64,000 bases of DNA from Perlucidibaca piscinae DSM 21586 (GCF_000420045.1 NZ_ATUE01000005.1:722089-786088), one strand, 5' to 3'. Positions 7,820 through 18,878 are shown, counted from the stretch's first letter. Made by a program: numbers and translations. The notes: a model not told the origin generated them from the letters alone.

Positions 7820-8965
7820 TTGAGTCAGCCCGCCATTCTCGCGCTCGAAGACGGCAGCGTCTTCCTTGGTCGTGCCATCGGTGCCGACGGTCTCACCAGC
7901 GGTGAGGTCGTGTTCAACACGGCCATGACCGGTTATCAGGAAATTCTCACCGACCCCTCCTACTGCCAGCAGATGGTCACGCTGACCTATCCGCACATCG
8001 GCAACACCGGGACCAACCCGGAAGATGGCGAGTCGGACCGCGTCTGGGCTGCCGGCCTGATCATCCGTGATCTGCCGCTGCTGGCCAGCAACTGGCGCAT
8101 GACCGAGTCGCTGTCGCAGTACCTGCAGCGCAACAACGTCGTTGCCATTGCCGATATCGACACCCGTCGTCTGACCCGCATCCTGCGCGAGAAGGGCTCG
8201 CAGAACGGCGCCATCCTGGCCGGCCCGGAAGCCGCCGCCGCTGGCGCGGTCGACAAGGCCATCGCCGCCGCGCGCGCCTTCCCGGGCCTGAAGGGCGCCG
8301 ATCTGGCCAAGGTGGTCACGGTCAAGGAAGCCTACCGCTGGACGGAAGGCAGCTGGGATCTGGCCAAGGGCTACGTCACGCCTGATGCCGCCCCGACCTT
8401 CAAGGTCGTGGCCTATGACTTCGGCGTCAAGACCAACATCCTGCGTCTGCTCGCCGATCGCGGCTGCGACCTCACCGTGGTGCCGGCGCAGACCCCGGCC
8501 GCCGACGTGCTGGCGATGAATCCGGACGGCATCTTCCTGTCCAACGGCCCGGGCGACCCCGCACCCTGCGACTACGCCATCGCCGCCATCAAGCAGTTCC
8601 TCGAGACCGACATCCCGGTGTTCGGCATCTGCCTCGGCCACCAGCTGCTGGCGCTGGCCTCCGGCGCGCAGACTCTGAAGATGGGTCACGGCCACCACGG
8701 CGCCAACCATCCGGTGCAGGACATCGACAGCGGTCGCGTCATGATCACCAGCCAGAACCACGGCTTCGCGGTTGACGAAACCACGCTGCCGGCCACGCTG
8801 CGCGTGACCCACCGCTCGCTGTTCGACGGTTCCAACCAGGGCATTCACCGCACCGACAAGCCGGCGTTCAGCTTCCAGGGTCACCCGGAAGCCAGCCCCG
8901 GTCCGAACGATGCCCAGCCGCTGTTCGACCACTTCATTGAACTGATGCAGGCCCGGAAGCACTAA
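7820..8965 (+). CDS. carA: CarA, carbamoyl-phosphate synthase small subunit
   Basis: CarA is the glutamine amidotransferase subunit that supplies ammonia to CarB for carbamoyl phosphate (arginine and pyrimidines). It has 381 residues. The N-terminal CPSase small domain begins SQPAILALEDGSVFLG, and the C-terminal class I GATase has the nucleophile in GICLGHQ and the His/Glu pair in GHPEASPGP. The start is TTG at 7820: GGAGG at 7810-7814 is correctly spaced and no ATG or GTG lies near. carB follows after 3 bp. Confidence 0.97.
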   Translation: MSQPAILALEDGSVFLGRAIGADGLTSGEVVFNTAMTGYQEILTDPSYCQQMVTLTYPHIGNTGTNPEDGESDRVWAAGLIIRDLPLLASNWRMTESLSQYLQRNNVVAIADIDTRRLTRILREKGSQNGAILAGPEAAAAGAVDKAIAAARAFPGLKGADLAKVVTVKEAYRWTEGSWDLAKGYVTPDAAPTFKVVAYDFGVKTNILRLLADRGCDLTVVPAQTPAADVLAMNPDGIFLSNGPGDPAPCDYAIAAIKQFLETDIPVFGICLGHQLLALASGAQTLKMGHGHHGANHPVQDIDSGRVMITSQNHGFAVDETTLPATLRVTHRSLFDGSNQGIHRTDKPAFSFQGHPEASPGPNDAQPLFDHFIELMQARKH

Positions 8966-8968
8966 GCC

Positions 8969-12195
<3,227 letters not shown>

Positions 12196-12199
<4 letters not shown>

Positions 12200-12675
12200 T
12201 GCAGCGCTATCCCATGACGGTGCAGGGTGCCGATGCCCTCAAGGCCGAGCTCAACCGGCTCAAGAGCGTTGATCGTCCGGCGGTGACGGCAGCCATCGCC
12301 GAGGCGCGCGCTCATGGCGACCTCAAGGAAAATGCCGAGTACCACGCGGCGCGCGAGCAGCAGGGCTTCATCGAGGGTCGCATCAAGGACATCGAGGCCA
12401 AGCTCTCTAACGCCCAGATCATCGACATCAGCCAGATGACCAACAATGGTCGTGTCATCTTCGGCGCCACCGTTGACATCGAGAACGTCGACACCGGCGA
12501 GGAGAAGACCTACCACATCGTGGGTGACGACGAGGCGGACTTCAAGATCGGCAAGATCTCGGTCAACTCGCCCATCGCCCGCGGCCTCATCGGCAAGTCC
12601 GAAGGTGACTCGGTGCTCATCGAGACACCCGGTGGCAAGGTCGAGTACGAAGTGGTGGCCGTTCGTTACGAGTAA
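12196..12675 (+). CDS. greA: GreA, transcript cleavage factor
   Basis: GreA enters the RNA polymerase secondary channel and rescues backtracked complexes by RNA cleavage. The 159-residue protein has the N-terminal coiled coil with the acidic tip (DLKENAEYHAAREQQGFIEGR, in part) and the C-terminal FKBP-like domain (ISVNSPIARGLIGKSEGD). The first ATG overlaps the carB stop by 4 bp; ATG 12199 is an equally good start. It is translationally coupled to carB, as in Pseudomonas, and followed by a strong terminator. Confidence 0.97.
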
Positions 12676-12701
12676 GTCGGCTGCGCTGCGTCAACCACGA
12701 C

Positions 12702-12747
12702 AAACCCGTTGGTGTTAGTCTTCAATGACTGGCCCAGCGGGTTTTTT
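12702..12747 (+). terminator. Rho-independent terminator after greA
   Basis: AAACCCGTTGG (12702-12712) pairs with CCAGCGGGTTT (12734-12744, one G-U pair). The loop holds a smaller AGTC/GACT stem, and the T run extends to 12747. It ends the carA-carB-greA unit. Confidence 0.9.
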
Positions 12748-12806
12748 CATGCCGGTGTTTCGGGCAGGACTTCGTTGCGGGCACACCCCTGACAAGGAGA
12801 AAGAGC

Positions 12807-13274
12807 ATGTGGCGTCCCCTGATCACGGCCGCGCTGGCGGCCACCCTCGCCATCGGTGCGGCAGGCTGCGCCTCGCGCCAGACCGGTGACACCTACTCGC
12901 GCAGCGAAGCGCGACAGCCTGGCACCGTGCAGTATGGCAGTGTCGTCTCGTTGCGTCCGGTGACCATCGAGGGCACCAAGTCACCCGTGGGTGCCGCTGC
13001 CGGCACCATTGCAGGCGGCATCGCCGGCAGCACCATCGGTGGCGGTCGTGGCAGTGCCATTGTCGCGGTCATCGGTGCCGTGGCGGGCGGGCTGCTGGGC
13101 AGTGCCGTCGAGGAGGGCGTGACGCGTGCCAGCGGTGTCGAGCTGATCGTGCGTCTGAAGGATGGCAGCGAGCGTGTCTATGTCCAGGCGCTGGCGGAGA
13201 ACGAGCGCTTCAATGTCGGCGACCAGGTCCGCATCGTGACCAGTGCCGGTGGCGCACGCGTTACCCGCATGTGA
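12807..13274 (+). CDS. slyB: SlyB-like outer membrane lipoprotein
   Basis: This 155-residue lipoprotein has a signal peptide and the lipobox cysteine in IGAAGC (about residue 21). Its Gly/Ala-rich central segment (AAAGTIAGGIAGSTIGGGRG, then AVAGGLLGSAVEEG) is the glycine-zipper domain of the 17-kDa antigen/SlyB/PcpY family. A C-terminal beta segment (VRLKDGSERVYVQ, QVRIVTS) completes it. Family members sit in the outer membrane and support its integrity; SlyB is under PhoPQ control in enterics, but no such site is visible here. AAGGAG precedes the ATG. It is flanked by terminators and so is monocistronic. Confidence 0.88.
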   Translation: MWRPLITAALAATLAIGAAGCASRQTGDTYSRSEARQPGTVQYGSVVSLRPVTIEGTKSPVGAAAGTIAGGIAGSTIGGGRGSAIVAVIGAVAGGLLGSAVEEGVTRASGVELIVRLKDGSERVYVQALAENERFNVGDQVRIVTSAGGARVTRM

Positions 13275-13280
13275 GACAGG

Positions 13281-13308
13281 CCGGCCCGGATCACGGGATC
13301 CGGGCCGG
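13281..13308. terminator. Long GC hairpin between convergent genes
   Basis: CCGGCCCGGATC (13281-13292) and GATCCGGGCCGG (13297-13308) form a perfect 12-bp stem with a 4-nt loop between the slyB-like gene and the convergent His-rich gene. There is no T run on either side, so it may act as a 3' stabiliser or a bidirectional transcription barrier. Confidence 0.6.
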
Positions 13309-13325
13309 TGACAACGATCAGCTGA

Positions 13326-13808
13326 TCAGTCGCGGTGGCCGCGATGATCGTCATGGCCCTGGCCATGCTTGCCGTGCCCGCCCTTGTGCTCTCCCTTGCC
13401 GCCATGCTTGTGGCCATGGTCGTCGTCATGACGGTCATGCGCAGCCTTGCGGCGCTGTTCCTGGCGTTCACGGTACTTCGGCGCGTAGACATCGCGATAC
13501 CAGCTGTCCTTGACGAAGTAGGCCGGGCGACTGCAGGCGTTGTAGCGGGCGCAGTGCTTGGACCAGTTCCTGGCATGACCGGGCGGGACATGCAGGTAGA
13601 GCGGACGGCTCGTGTTCTGACGCAGGTCGCCCACGACCAGCGTCGGGGTGCTGAGCATCAGCTGCGGGCGCGGATAGCTGTCGCCAAGCTGGATCTGGCC
13701 ATAGTATCCGGGTTGGCCGAGGGGGATGTTGATGGCGACATCCACGGCCAGCGCGGGTGTGCTGATGGCGGATGTGGCAACAAGAACAGCTTTCAACCAG
13801 TGTTTCAT
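13326..13808 (-). CDS. Secreted protein with His-rich C-terminal tail, function unknown
   Basis: From ATG 13808 (GGAG upstream on the minus strand) the protein has 160 residues. MKHWLKAVLVATSAISTPALA is a clear signal peptide. The mature domain (about 22-118) contains INIPLGQPGYYGQIQLGD, PPGHARNWSKHCARYNAC and PAYFVKDSWY, a pattern seen in uncharacterised proteobacterial periplasmic proteins. The last 45 residues are almost only His, Asp, Gly, Lys and Arg, with many HDD/HGH/HGG units, a likely metal-binding tail. Two Cys in the core could form a disulfide. It is divergent from the META lipoprotein. I do not recognise a function. Confidence 0.8.
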   Translation of the reverse strand: MKHWLKAVLVATSAISTPALAVDVAINIPLGQPGYYGQIQLGDSYPRPQLMLSTPTLVVGDLRQNTSRPLYLHVPPGHARNWSKHCARYNACSRPAYFVKDSWYRDVYAPKYRERQEQRRKAAHDRHDDDHGHKHGGKGEHKGGHGKHGQGHDDHRGHRD

Positions 13809-13940
13809 GATCTGACTCCAGTAATTCATGAGAGCAGTAACGCGGCACTCGTCTGTGCGGATGACAGCTTGAGGCATGAGGGCTTTACAGCGTCCGTCAG
13901 CAGTGATTGATTGTGCACAGCAAATGCAAGGAGTGGTGGA

Positions 13941-14366
13941 ATGTCCGACGGAGGCAAGATTCTGGTGGCTGTCATGCTGGCAGCTGCTGTCCAGGGGTGT
14001 GCAAGCACGGGTGGCGGCACGGGTGCCGGCGGTATCACTGACCAGGAGTGGGCACTGACCTCGCTGGCTGGCAAGCCGGTGGAGGTGAGCAACCCCCTGC
14101 GGCCGCTGACCTTGCGCATTGATTCCGACGTGGTGCGCGCCGGCGGCTTTGCCGGGTGCAACCGTTTCAGCGCCGGCTACGAACTCAGCGGCGATCAGCT
14201 GCGCTTTGGTGCCGCGATTGCCACCCGCATGGCCTGCGTCGGTGGCATGGAGCTGGAGCGTGACTACCTGCAGGCACTGTCCCGCGTCACGCGTTACCGG
14301 CTGCAGGGGTCTACCCTGACGTTGCTGGCTGACAAGGACGTGCTGGCTACCTATCAACGGCTCTGA
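13941..14366 (+). CDS. META-domain (HslJ-like) lipoprotein
   Basis: The protein has 141 residues from ATG 13941, which follows AAGGAG at 13927-13932; an in-frame TTG 30 bp upstream lacks a site. A short signal sequence ends in a lipobox-like VQGC near residue 20, followed by a Gly-rich linker. The META domain begins WALTSLAGKPVEV and contains FAGCNRFSAGYELSGDQLRFG and TRMACVGGMELERDYLQAL. This is the family of E. coli HslJ, an outer membrane stress protein linked to novobiocin tolerance. Its exact role here is unknown. It precedes two overlapping unknown genes. Confidence 0.85.
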   Translation: MSDGGKILVAVMLAAAVQGCASTGGGTGAGGITDQEWALTSLAGKPVEVSNPLRPLTLRIDSDVVRAGGFAGCNRFSAGYELSGDQLRFGAAIATRMACVGGMELERDYLQALSRVTRYRLQGSTLTLLADKDVLATYQRL

Positions 14367-14396
14367 GTCGGTTGCGCACGCGCCGGGAGATCTACC

Positions 14397-14618
14397 ATGA
14401 CACAGGTGCCATTCCGTTCTGCAGCGGGTCTGCCGGCCATCCTGCAGCTGCCGGTGGGCAGTCTTCCGGTGCTTGAGCAACGCTCCGAGGCCGAGCTGCA
14501 GCAATTGCGTGCCGCTGTCGAGGCTGCTTTGCAGACTCATGAGGAGCGCATTCGACGCAGTCTGCGCTGGCTGCCTCGGCGCAGACTGTCAGCACCCGGC
14601 GGGAGCGAAGCCACATGA
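14397..14618 (+). CDS. Small protein of unknown function, coupled to the next gene
   Basis: This is a 73-residue reading frame with a good ribosome site (GGGAGA, 6-bp spacing). Its last 4 bp overlap the next gene start (ATGA), which argues that it is real. Residues 24-58 are predicted helical and charged (EQRSEAELQQLRAAVEAALQ), followed by a basic WLPRRRLSAP tail. There is no signal peptide or membrane segment. I do not recognise a family. It probably works with the 393-residue protein encoded directly after it. Confidence 0.6.
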   Translation: MTQVPFRSAAGLPAILQLPVGSLPVLEQRSEAELQQLRAAVEAALQTHEERIRRSLRWLPRRRLSAPGGSEAT

Positions 14619-15796
14619 CGCAGCTTTCACGACGCGCCGAAAGCGAGCGTCTCTGCCTTCTGCTCGGGGTCCCGCCGGAGCGGCTGGCATTTCTTGCCGA
14701 CATGCCCACCCATGAGACCCACGTCCTGGTGCAGGCCGTGCTGCGTGCACAGTCCTCGATCGGCGTGGCCACGCTGCAGCCACTGATATTCTGGGCGCAG
14801 CGCCTGCCGCCGCGCTGGCTGGCTGCCATCAGCCAGTGGTGGCTGAGTCCGGTGGTGGTGGCCATGCTGGCAACCCGCCTGCCGGCGGCACGTGCCAGCC
14901 GGATCGCGGAGTACCTCGATGCCGGCTACCTTGCCGAGGTTTGCGCAGACCTGGATCCGCGTGCTGCGCGCGACATCATCCGGCGCCTGAGTCAGAAGCA
15001 GCTGGTGCGAACGGCGCTGGCCTTGCTGGCGCGGCAGGATTACGCCACGGCGGGCCGTTTCGTGGATGGTCTGCAGGACGAGGCGCTGGTGGAGATCCTG
15101 GAGCGCATGCCGGATGACGAGGCTCTGCTGCATGCGGCGTATTTCATCGAGAACCGGCGCCAGCTCGATCACGTGCTGCGCCTGCTGCCCGAGGCGCGTC
15201 TGCGCAATGCCATCCTGCTGGTGCTGGATCCGCAGCGCGACGTGCTGCTGCCGGTGCTTTCGCTGATGATTCATGTCGGCGCCGCCCTGCAGTGCCAGCT
15301 TGGCGACATTGCCGCCGAGCAGGATGACGTGCTGCTCACGCACATCATTTCCGTGGTCGATTCGGAGCAGCTCTGGGCCGACTTGCTGCCGGTGCTGGCG
15401 CGCTTCAGTGAAGCGGCGCGTGTGCGCTTCCTGCGTCTGCCCATCCTGTGTCAGCAGTCCGGCATGATGTCGCGGATTCTCGCCACGGTGGCGAGGGATG
15501 GCTTGTGGGCCGACCTGCTGCCCTGCGTCGATGCCATGCCGGATGCGCTGCAGACCGTGGTCGCTGACTGGGTGCACGGTCTGAGCGATGAAGGGGTGCG
15601 CAAGGCCTGCATGGGGGCGCTCACAGGCGAGCACTGGACGTCGCTGCTGCGTGTCGTGACGCGGTTGTCGGTGGCTGACCAGCAGCGCTTCCTGGTCGCC
15701 ATGGACGAGCTGGCGACGGTTGACGACGACCTGGTGGCGCGCGTGTTGCGCCAGGGGCGCGAGATGGGGCTGGTTCAGCCGCAGCAGGTCGCCTGA
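14615..15796 (+). CDS. Helical-repeat protein of unknown function
   Basis: This is a 393-residue cytoplasmic protein with no signal peptide and no clear membrane helix. It is rich in Leu, Ala and Arg and reads as tandem two-helix units of about 30-40 residues (for example ARDIIRRLSQKQLVRTALAL, then GLQDEALVEILERMPDDEAL, then DHVLRLLPEARLRNAILL). The LVEILERMPDDEA unit resembles the (V/L)xEILExLPxEEA repeats of MgtE N-terminal domains, so an MgtE_N-like solenoid is possible but unproven. It is translationally coupled to the small gene before it and convergent with the patatin gene. Confidence 0.7.
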   Translation: MTQLSRRAESERLCLLLGVPPERLAFLADMPTHETHVLVQAVLRAQSSIGVATLQPLIFWAQRLPPRWLAAISQWWLSPVVVAMLATRLPAARASRIAEYLDAGYLAEVCADLDPRAARDIIRRLSQKQLVRTALALLARQDYATAGRFVDGLQDEALVEILERMPDDEALLHAAYFIENRRQLDHVLRLLPEARLRNAILLVLDPQRDVLLPVLSLMIHVGAALQCQLGDIAAEQDDVLLTHIISVVDSEQLWADLLPVLARFSEAARVRFLRLPILCQQSGMMSRILATVARDGLWADLLPCVDAMPDALQTVVADWVHGLSDEGVRKACMGALTGEHWTSLLRVVTRLSVADQQRFLVAMDELATVDDDLVARVLRQGREMGLVQPQQVA

Positions 15797-15833
15797 CTGC
15801 GCCCGGGGTGATCCCGGGCGCATGCCTTGCGGC

Positions 15834-17624
15834 CTAGAGGCGGTGGCGTGAGAGCAGGGCGCTGTGCTCCTCGAGCACGCGCAGGCCGTGCTCGTGACCG
15901 ATGGCAATCAGCTTGTCGATGCCGCGCCAGTCAAACAGGCTGTAGCCGGCCACCGGCATGTCTATCATCAGGTCGGCTGCCGCCGCCGCCTCGCGGAACA
16001 GCAGGGTGTCGGCGGTCAGTGTCGCGGTGCGCATCAGGATGTCGCGGAAGCGCGGTGCCACGTTGCGGTACTCGCGTTGCAGCACCACGTTGGGGTCGGG
16101 GCCGTCCGGGGAGGCAATCGGCGCCTTCAGGTCGCCCTGGGTGCTGACATTGGAGGCAATGATGGTGCCGCGCTCCAGCATCTGCATGGCGGTGGTCGGC
16201 AGATTGTCGACCACGCCCCCGTCGCAGAGCAGTTCGCCACGGTAGGAGATCGGCGGCGCGAAGCCGGGGATCGCCATGCTGGTGCCGACCCAGCCGGCCA
16301 GGCCGCCACGGTCATGGACCACGCTGGCGCCGGTGGTGAGGCTGGTCGAGATGCAGTAGTAGGAGCGGCGCAGATCCTCGATGCGGCGCTCGCCGAAGAT
16401 CTGTTCCAGTCGCCTGAGGAAGCGCTTGCCGGCAATGATGGAAATGCGCGGCATGGTGTAGTCGTTCAGGTAGTTGTTGTTGACGAAGGTCTCGCGAGCA
16501 ATGTGCTCGATTTCCACGCTGTCGAAGCCGCAGGCCATGAGCGCCGACAGGAAGGCGCCCATGCTGGTGCCGCCGAGCACGTGAATCGGGATCTGCAGCT
16601 GTTCCATGGCGCGGATCAGGCCGATGTGGGCGAACCCGCGCGCACCACCGCCGCCCAGCACCAGTCCCATGCCGCGGCCGCTGACCTGCAGTGCCAGCGA
16701 TTGCAGATCGCGATGTGACCCGGGATGCAGGAAGTAGTGCGCGCGTGCGCCAGTCAGCTCCAGCCAGGCACGGGTATGCGGCGAGGGATCGCCCTCAGGA
16801 CGCATGAACACCAGCTCCATCGGGGGCAGCGGCTGGCTGGCGGGGCGTTGCGCAAGGATGGCGGGCAGCTGCGGAGGTGCGCCGGCCTCGGTCACCAGCA
16901 GCACGCGGTCGGCATGGCACAGGCACTCGCGCGCCCAGTCATCGTCGCAGCGATCGGCAGCGTAGACCACGTAGCGATGACGTCGCTCCAGGGTGTGCAG
17001 CCAGCGTCCCAGGGTCTGCTCGCGCTCGCCGGTGATGGGGCCGGGGCCGAGCTCGGCCTCCATGTGGCGAGCCGTGATCAGTCGGGTGCCGGGCCAGTCT
17101 CCCCAGGTCTTGCAGAGGGCACGCGCGAGGTGTGCGCTTTCGGCGCCGGGGTTGACCGGAATCACCGCGATGGTCCCGCCACCGAGCGTGCTGGCGGCGC
17201 GTGGCTGGTGACTGTCGCGGGTCAGGCGGGTGAGCGAGACCCGCGTCAGTGCCATCAGCAGCGAGGCCTCGGTATTGAGCAGTGGCAGCAGGTCCGTCTT
17301 GTTGAAACGTGCCAGCCAGCTGTCGCGCACCGCCAGCACCGTGGTCAGGTGCGGTCCGTCGGTGAGCAGCCCGACCTCACCGACCGGTTCGCCTCGGGTG
17401 ATGTAGCCCAGCAGGCTGCCGTCACGAAGCACGCTGAGGCGTCCGCCCAGCAGCAGGAAGAGCGCGTCACCGTCCTCGCCTTCACGATAGAGGTAGTCGC
17501 CGCTGTTGACCCGTACCGGGCGGGCGCAGTCGATCAGGCGCTCACGCACCGTTTCTGGCAGCGCAGCCAGGGTCGGGAAGCTCATCAGAAGTGTGGCTAT
17601 GTCCTTGTCCATGCGCCCGACCAT
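15834..17624 (-). CDS. Patatin-like phospholipase with cyclic-nucleotide-binding domain (NTE type)
   Basis: The protein has 596 residues. Residues about 10-130 form a cNMP-binding/Crp-like domain (VNSGDYLYREGEDGDALFLL, then GEPVGEVGLL). A linker of about 170 residues follows. The patatin domain has the oxyanion motif GGGGARG (about 320), the nucleophile elbow GTSMG (about 351) and the catalytic Asp in CDGG (about 467), so the Ser-Asp dyad is intact. This is the bacterial neuropathy-target-esterase/RssA-like layout: a lipid hydrolase probably gated by a nucleotide-like ligand. Start ATG 17624 is not well supported by a ribosome site; ATG 17612 is an alternative. Confidence 0.9.
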   Translation of the reverse strand: MVGRMDKDIATLLMSFPTLAALPETVRERLIDCARPVRVNSGDYLYREGEDGDALFLLLGGRLSVLRDGSLLGYITRGEPVGEVGLLTDGPHLTTVLAVRDSWLARFNKTDLLPLLNTEASLLMALTRVSLTRLTRDSHQPRAASTLGGGTIAVIPVNPGAESAHLARALCKTWGDWPGTRLITARHMEAELGPGPITGEREQTLGRWLHTLERRHRYVVYAADRCDDDWARECLCHADRVLLVTEAGAPPQLPAILAQRPASQPLPPMELVFMRPEGDPSPHTRAWLELTGARAHYFLHPGSHRDLQSLALQVSGRGMGLVLGGGGARGFAHIGLIRAMEQLQIPIHVLGGTSMGAFLSALMACGFDSVEIEHIARETFVNNNYLNDYTMPRISIIAGKRFLRRLEQIFGERRIEDLRRSYYCISTSLTTGASVVHDRGGLAGWVGTSMAIPGFAPPISYRGELLCDGGVVDNLPTTAMQMLERGTIIASNVSTQGDLKAPIASPDGPDPNVVLQREYRNVAPRFRDILMRTATLTADTLLFREAAAAADLMIDMPVAGYSLFDWRGIDKLIAIGHEHGLRVLEEHSALLSRHRL

Positions 17625-17649
17625 GCGCGAGGTTGGGCATCAGGACAAG
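17615..17649 (+). promoter_or_regulatory. Weak candidate for a guanidine-III-like element upstream of sugE
   Basis: GCCCGACC (17615-17622) and GGTTGGGC (17631-17638) can form an 8-bp stem (one G-U pair), immediately followed by ATCAGGACAAG. TCAGGACAAG is identical to the conserved strand after P1 in the guanidine-III (ykkC-III) riboswitch as I remember it, and the gene downstream is a guanidinium exporter homologue. The rest of the consensus, including the adjacent pseudoknot strand, is not a good match. Confidence 0.2.
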
Positions 17650-17711
17650 CACAACCCGATGTGCAACCATAGCGGTCGATTGCTGGTGCGTCAGTGACTT
17701 GGAGGTGTGGC

Positions 17712-18032
17712 ATGGCATGGCTGCTGCTGGTGCTGGCCGGGGTGTTCGAGGTGGTCTGGGCGGTCGGTCTCAAGTACACCGAAGGCTTTTCCCGCCTCTG
17801 GCCCAGCGTCATCACGCTGGCGGCGATGGCGGTCAGTGTCGGGCTGCTGGCGCTGGCCATGCGCGGCCTGCCGCTGGGCACGGCCTACGCGATCTGGGTC
17901 GGTATTGGCGCGGTCGGCACGGTGCTGGCGGGCATCTGGCTGTTTCAGGAGTCGGCGGACTTCTGGCGTCTGTTCAGCCTGGCGCTCATCATTGCAGGTA
18001 TCATCGGGTTGAAGCTGGGTACCGGTCGCTGA
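17712..18032 (+). CDS. sugE: SugE/Gdx-type small multidrug resistance exporter
   Basis: This is a 106-residue inner-membrane protein with four hydrophobic helices. ATG 17712 is chosen because GGAGG sits 6 bp upstream; an in-frame GTG at 17694 would overlap that site. The essential membrane glutamate is E13 (LAGVFEVVWAVGLKYTEGF), and GTAYAIWVGIGAVGTVLAG and the C-terminal IAGIIGLKLG are SugE/Gdx signatures rather than EmrE ones. Gdx proteins export guanidinium in exchange for protons. It is divergent from the patatin gene; a possible riboswitch fragment is discussed separately. Confidence 0.93.
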   Translation: MAWLLLVLAGVFEVVWAVGLKYTEGFSRLWPSVITLAAMAVSVGLLALAMRGLPLGTAYAIWVGIGAVGTVLAGIWLFQESADFWRLFSLALIIAGIIGLKLGTGR

Positions 18033-18073
18033 GGCGACGGTAACGACAGCGCATCACGCAGAGGATAGGAAAC

Positions 18074-18544
18074 ATGCGTTCCGAACAGGAATTTCTGGCC
18101 GAATACGCCCGCAGCCATCGCAATGCGTTCAATCAGCGCATGCACATGATTTGCGTGCCGGCCATCTTCATGGCCACGCTGGGCCTGTTCTGGCTGGTGC
18201 CGGTGGGTGCCTGGCTGGGGCTTTCCGGGACGGCCGCAAGCTGGGTCAACCTGGCCACCCTGTCGGTGCTGCCGGTGCTCTGGTTCTATGCTCGCCTGTC
18301 GGGCTGGGCGCTGCGTACCGGCGTCATCTGGTTGGCTGCCAGCTTCGTGGTCATCCTGCTCATGCAGCAGCTGGGCATGGCCCTGTTCGCGCCGCTGCTG
18401 GCGCTGTGGCTGGTGGCCTGGGCTGGCCAGTTCTGGGGGCACAAGGTCGAGGGCATGAAGCCGTCATTTGCTGACGATCTGGTTTTCCTGCTCATCGGAC
18501 CGCTGTTCGTGCAGCAGAAGTGGCAGCGTCAGACGACTGTCTGA
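18074..18544 (+). CDS. Mpo1/DUF962-like membrane protein
   Basis: This 156-residue protein has about four hydrophobic helices. It carries the conserved ends of the DUF962 (YGL010w-like) family: SHRNAFNQRMHMICVP near residues 14-29 and GQFWGHKVEGMKPSFADDL near the C-terminus. The paired His residues are those proposed to bind iron in yeast Mpo1, a 2-hydroxy fatty acid dioxygenase. The bacterial role is not established. It lies 41 bp after sugE on the same strand and may be co-transcribed. Confidence 0.88.
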   Translation: MRSEQEFLAEYARSHRNAFNQRMHMICVPAIFMATLGLFWLVPVGAWLGLSGTAASWVNLATLSVLPVLWFYARLSGWALRTGVIWLAASFVVILLMQQLGMALFAPLLALWLVAWAGQFWGHKVEGMKPSFADDLVFLLIGPLFVQQKWQRQTTV

Positions 18545-18566
18545 GGCGCTGCAGCGTTGCGCGCGC

Positions 18567-18878
18567 TCAGGCGAGGGCGCGCAGCAGATTGGACAGCTTG
18601 GGATCGGGGCGGCGTGCGGCGCGATAAAGCAGCACCAGCTTGCCGATGCGTTGCGCGATTTCGGCGCCGGTGCCTTCCGCGATGGCCTCGATGGTGGCCT
18701 GGCGCTCTTCGCGATCTTCGCCGCCAACCCGCACCTTGATCAGCTCATGGTCTTCGAGGCGGGCGTCGATTTCGGCCAGCACGGCGTCGGTCAGGCCGTT
18801 GCCGCCAAGCTGGACCAGCGGGTTCAGGTGGTGGCCGATCTGGCGCAGGCGTTTCTTCTCGGCGGTGGACAGGCTCAC
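18567..18878 (-). CDS. yhbY: YhbY, CRM-domain ribosome assembly protein
   Basis: YhbY is a small RNA-binding protein that associates with pre-50S particles. Using the GTG start at 18878 gives 103 residues beginning SLSTAEKKRLRQIGHHLNPLVQ, matching the family start. GAGG lies 7 bp upstream on the minus strand; an ATG at 18899 lacks such a site. The GNGLT segment corresponds to the CRM-domain GXXG loop, followed by EIDARLEDHELIKVRV. It is divergent from rlmE, the same arrangement as in E. coli. Confidence 0.93.
   Translation of the reverse strand: MSLSTAEKKRLRQIGHHLNPLVQLGGNGLTDAVLAEIDARLEDHELIKVRVGGEDREERQATIEAIAEGTGAEIAQRIGKLVLLYRAARRPDPKLSNLLRALA

Noticed and set aside
13326..14540. 404-residue minus-strand frame extending the His-rich protein upstream
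   Set aside because: A signal peptide with a ribosome site begins at 13808. The upstream part is antisense to the META lipoprotein gene.
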